Source: Bacillota bacterium (lineage in GTDB: Bacteria > Bacillota > Clostridia > Oscillospirales > Acutalibacteraceae). Taken from it: DNA of 40,646 nt. Location of the stretch: contig JAEWBE010000103.1 of NCBI GenBank assembly GCA_023391275.1, positions 1-40,646 on the forward strand, read 5' to 3'. Within the stretch, counting starts at the first letter, position 1. Every line of letters begins with the position of its first letter. A model generated the notes under the pieces. That model did no database searches. It was not told the DNA's origin and was given only the letters and a program-made list of their open reading frames with translations. Shown piece after piece: positions 40,262 through 40,646 of this stretch. The position numbers were made by a program, and so were the translations under genes.

Positions 40262-40646
40262 TTAATAAATAATCGCGCCGTATTTGGCGGCAAGCGGCTC
40301 CATTAGTTCGGTTTCAATCTGACAGTCGGAATCAATAATCAGCCTGCCCTGAAAATAGCGGAGCGCGGCGTCCAGTACCGTGAGCTGGTCACAGTGCACG
40401 GCAATCGGCAGGCGGGTCATCGCGCTGCTTTCGCACAGCAGCATTGCATCATCCAGGCTGGTTACCTCCACCAGCGCCGCGTTGACCTGTTCGTCGTCAA
40501 GGTCAATCAGATCTTCGCCCAGAGCGCTGGTGCATTGAATCGGTTCGCTGAACACAATATCATCGCCCAAAAAAAACACCTCGCGCTCAATCGCCGCAGC
40601 AAAGCAGTCCGGGTCGTCCGGTACCTTCAGAGGTGCAAAGTCTTTA
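40262..40646 (-). CDS. MetH-like (homocysteine methyltransferase family) protein, C-terminal end, 5' partial
   Basis: The frame is open to the right edge; the visible 127 residues are only the C-terminal part. The segment IVFSEPIQC, then LPIAVHCDQ and ALRYFQGRLIIDS followed by LAAKYGAIIY resembles the start of the pterin-binding TIM barrel of cobalamin-dependent methionine synthase (compare AYNGRPLINS and LAKKYGAAV types). The protein stops right after KYGAIIY, so the barrel would be incomplete: either a short family member with a degenerate second barrel, or a truncated gene. The terminator at 40205-40240 follows. The assignment is tentative. Confidence 0.45.
   Translation of the reverse strand, partial: KDFAPLKVPDDPDCFAAAIEREVFFLGDDIVFSEPIQCTSALGEDLIDLDDEQVNAALVEVTSLDDAMLLCESSAMTRLPIAVHCDQLTVLDAALRYFQGRLIIDSDCQIETELMEPLAAKYGAIIY

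Noticed and set aside
1..40646. CRISPR arrays, tRNA or rRNA genes, insertion sequences and prophage genes
   Set aside because: No regularly spaced repeats, no RNA-gene sequences and no transposase, integrase or phage proteins were recognised on either strand.

Overview
The window reads as a chromosome segment of an anaerobic, low-to-mid GC Firmicute, most likely a Clostridia member near the Oscillospiraceae/Ruminococcaceae. This is inferred from purine-rich Shine-Dalgarno sites, use of TTG and GTG starts, single-membrane secretion signals, a SipW-type signal peptidase, and an oxygen-defence set (rubrerythrin, superoxide reductase, encapsulated ferritin, 2-oxoacid:ferredoxin oxidoreductase) typical of strict anaerobes. 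No rRNA, tRNA, CRISPR array, insertion sequence or prophage gene was recognised.

Layout. (1) 1-4948: a MacAB-like ABC export operon: adaptor (cut by the left edge), FtsX-type permease, low-complexity lipoprotein, ATPase, Big2-type secreted protein. (2) 5234-10393: a TetR regulator with its own promoter and operator, an MMPL/RND exporter and a secreted coiled-coil protein, bracketed by two terminators with the same stem core. (3) 10485-12132: prfC (release factor 3, TTG start). (4) 12202-19526: a surface-fibre operon: a 1123-residue fibro-slime protein, three TasA/camelysin-like proteins, a SipW-type signal peptidase, and a protein with a PPKTG sorting-like tail. (5) 19550-23849: a ROK regulator divergent from an uncharacterised protein (weakly deoxyhypusine-synthase-like), an HldE/PfkB-type kinase and a HAD phosphatase broken by a stop codon and a frameshift. 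(6) 23907-25016: a BASS-family transporter behind a promoter and leader hairpin. (7) 25058-28063: an ABC importer of the TrpX type. (8) 28316-33331: encapsulated ferritin, encapsulin, superoxide reductase, two-subunit OFOR, rubrerythrin. (9) 33443-37444: aldose epimerase-like protein, LacI regulator, xylulokinase. (10) 37481-40646: glyoxalase; a DUF1653 / ArsC-like / flavodoxin operon behind a strong inverted repeat; a MerR-TipAS regulator; and the C-terminal end of a MetH-like protein cut by the right edge.

How the genes work together. In region 8 the ferritin carries an encapsulin-type C-terminal tag, so it is probably loaded into the shell made by the next gene. Superoxide reductase and rubrerythrin then remove superoxide and peroxide with electrons probably drawn from the ferredoxin pool that OFOR reduces. 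In region 4 SipW probably processes the three TasA-like subunits, with the giant protein as adhesin or scaffold. In region 5 a sugar-like compound is probably phosphorylated and later dephosphorylated under ROK control, but the phosphatase is damaged.

The most interesting leads are the fibre operon with its tandem-repeat promoter, the encapsulin operon, the uncharacterised kinase cluster with a decaying phosphatase, and the perfect 11-bp inverted repeat over the promoter of the DUF1653 operon. All calls rest on reading the sequence; no database search was run.
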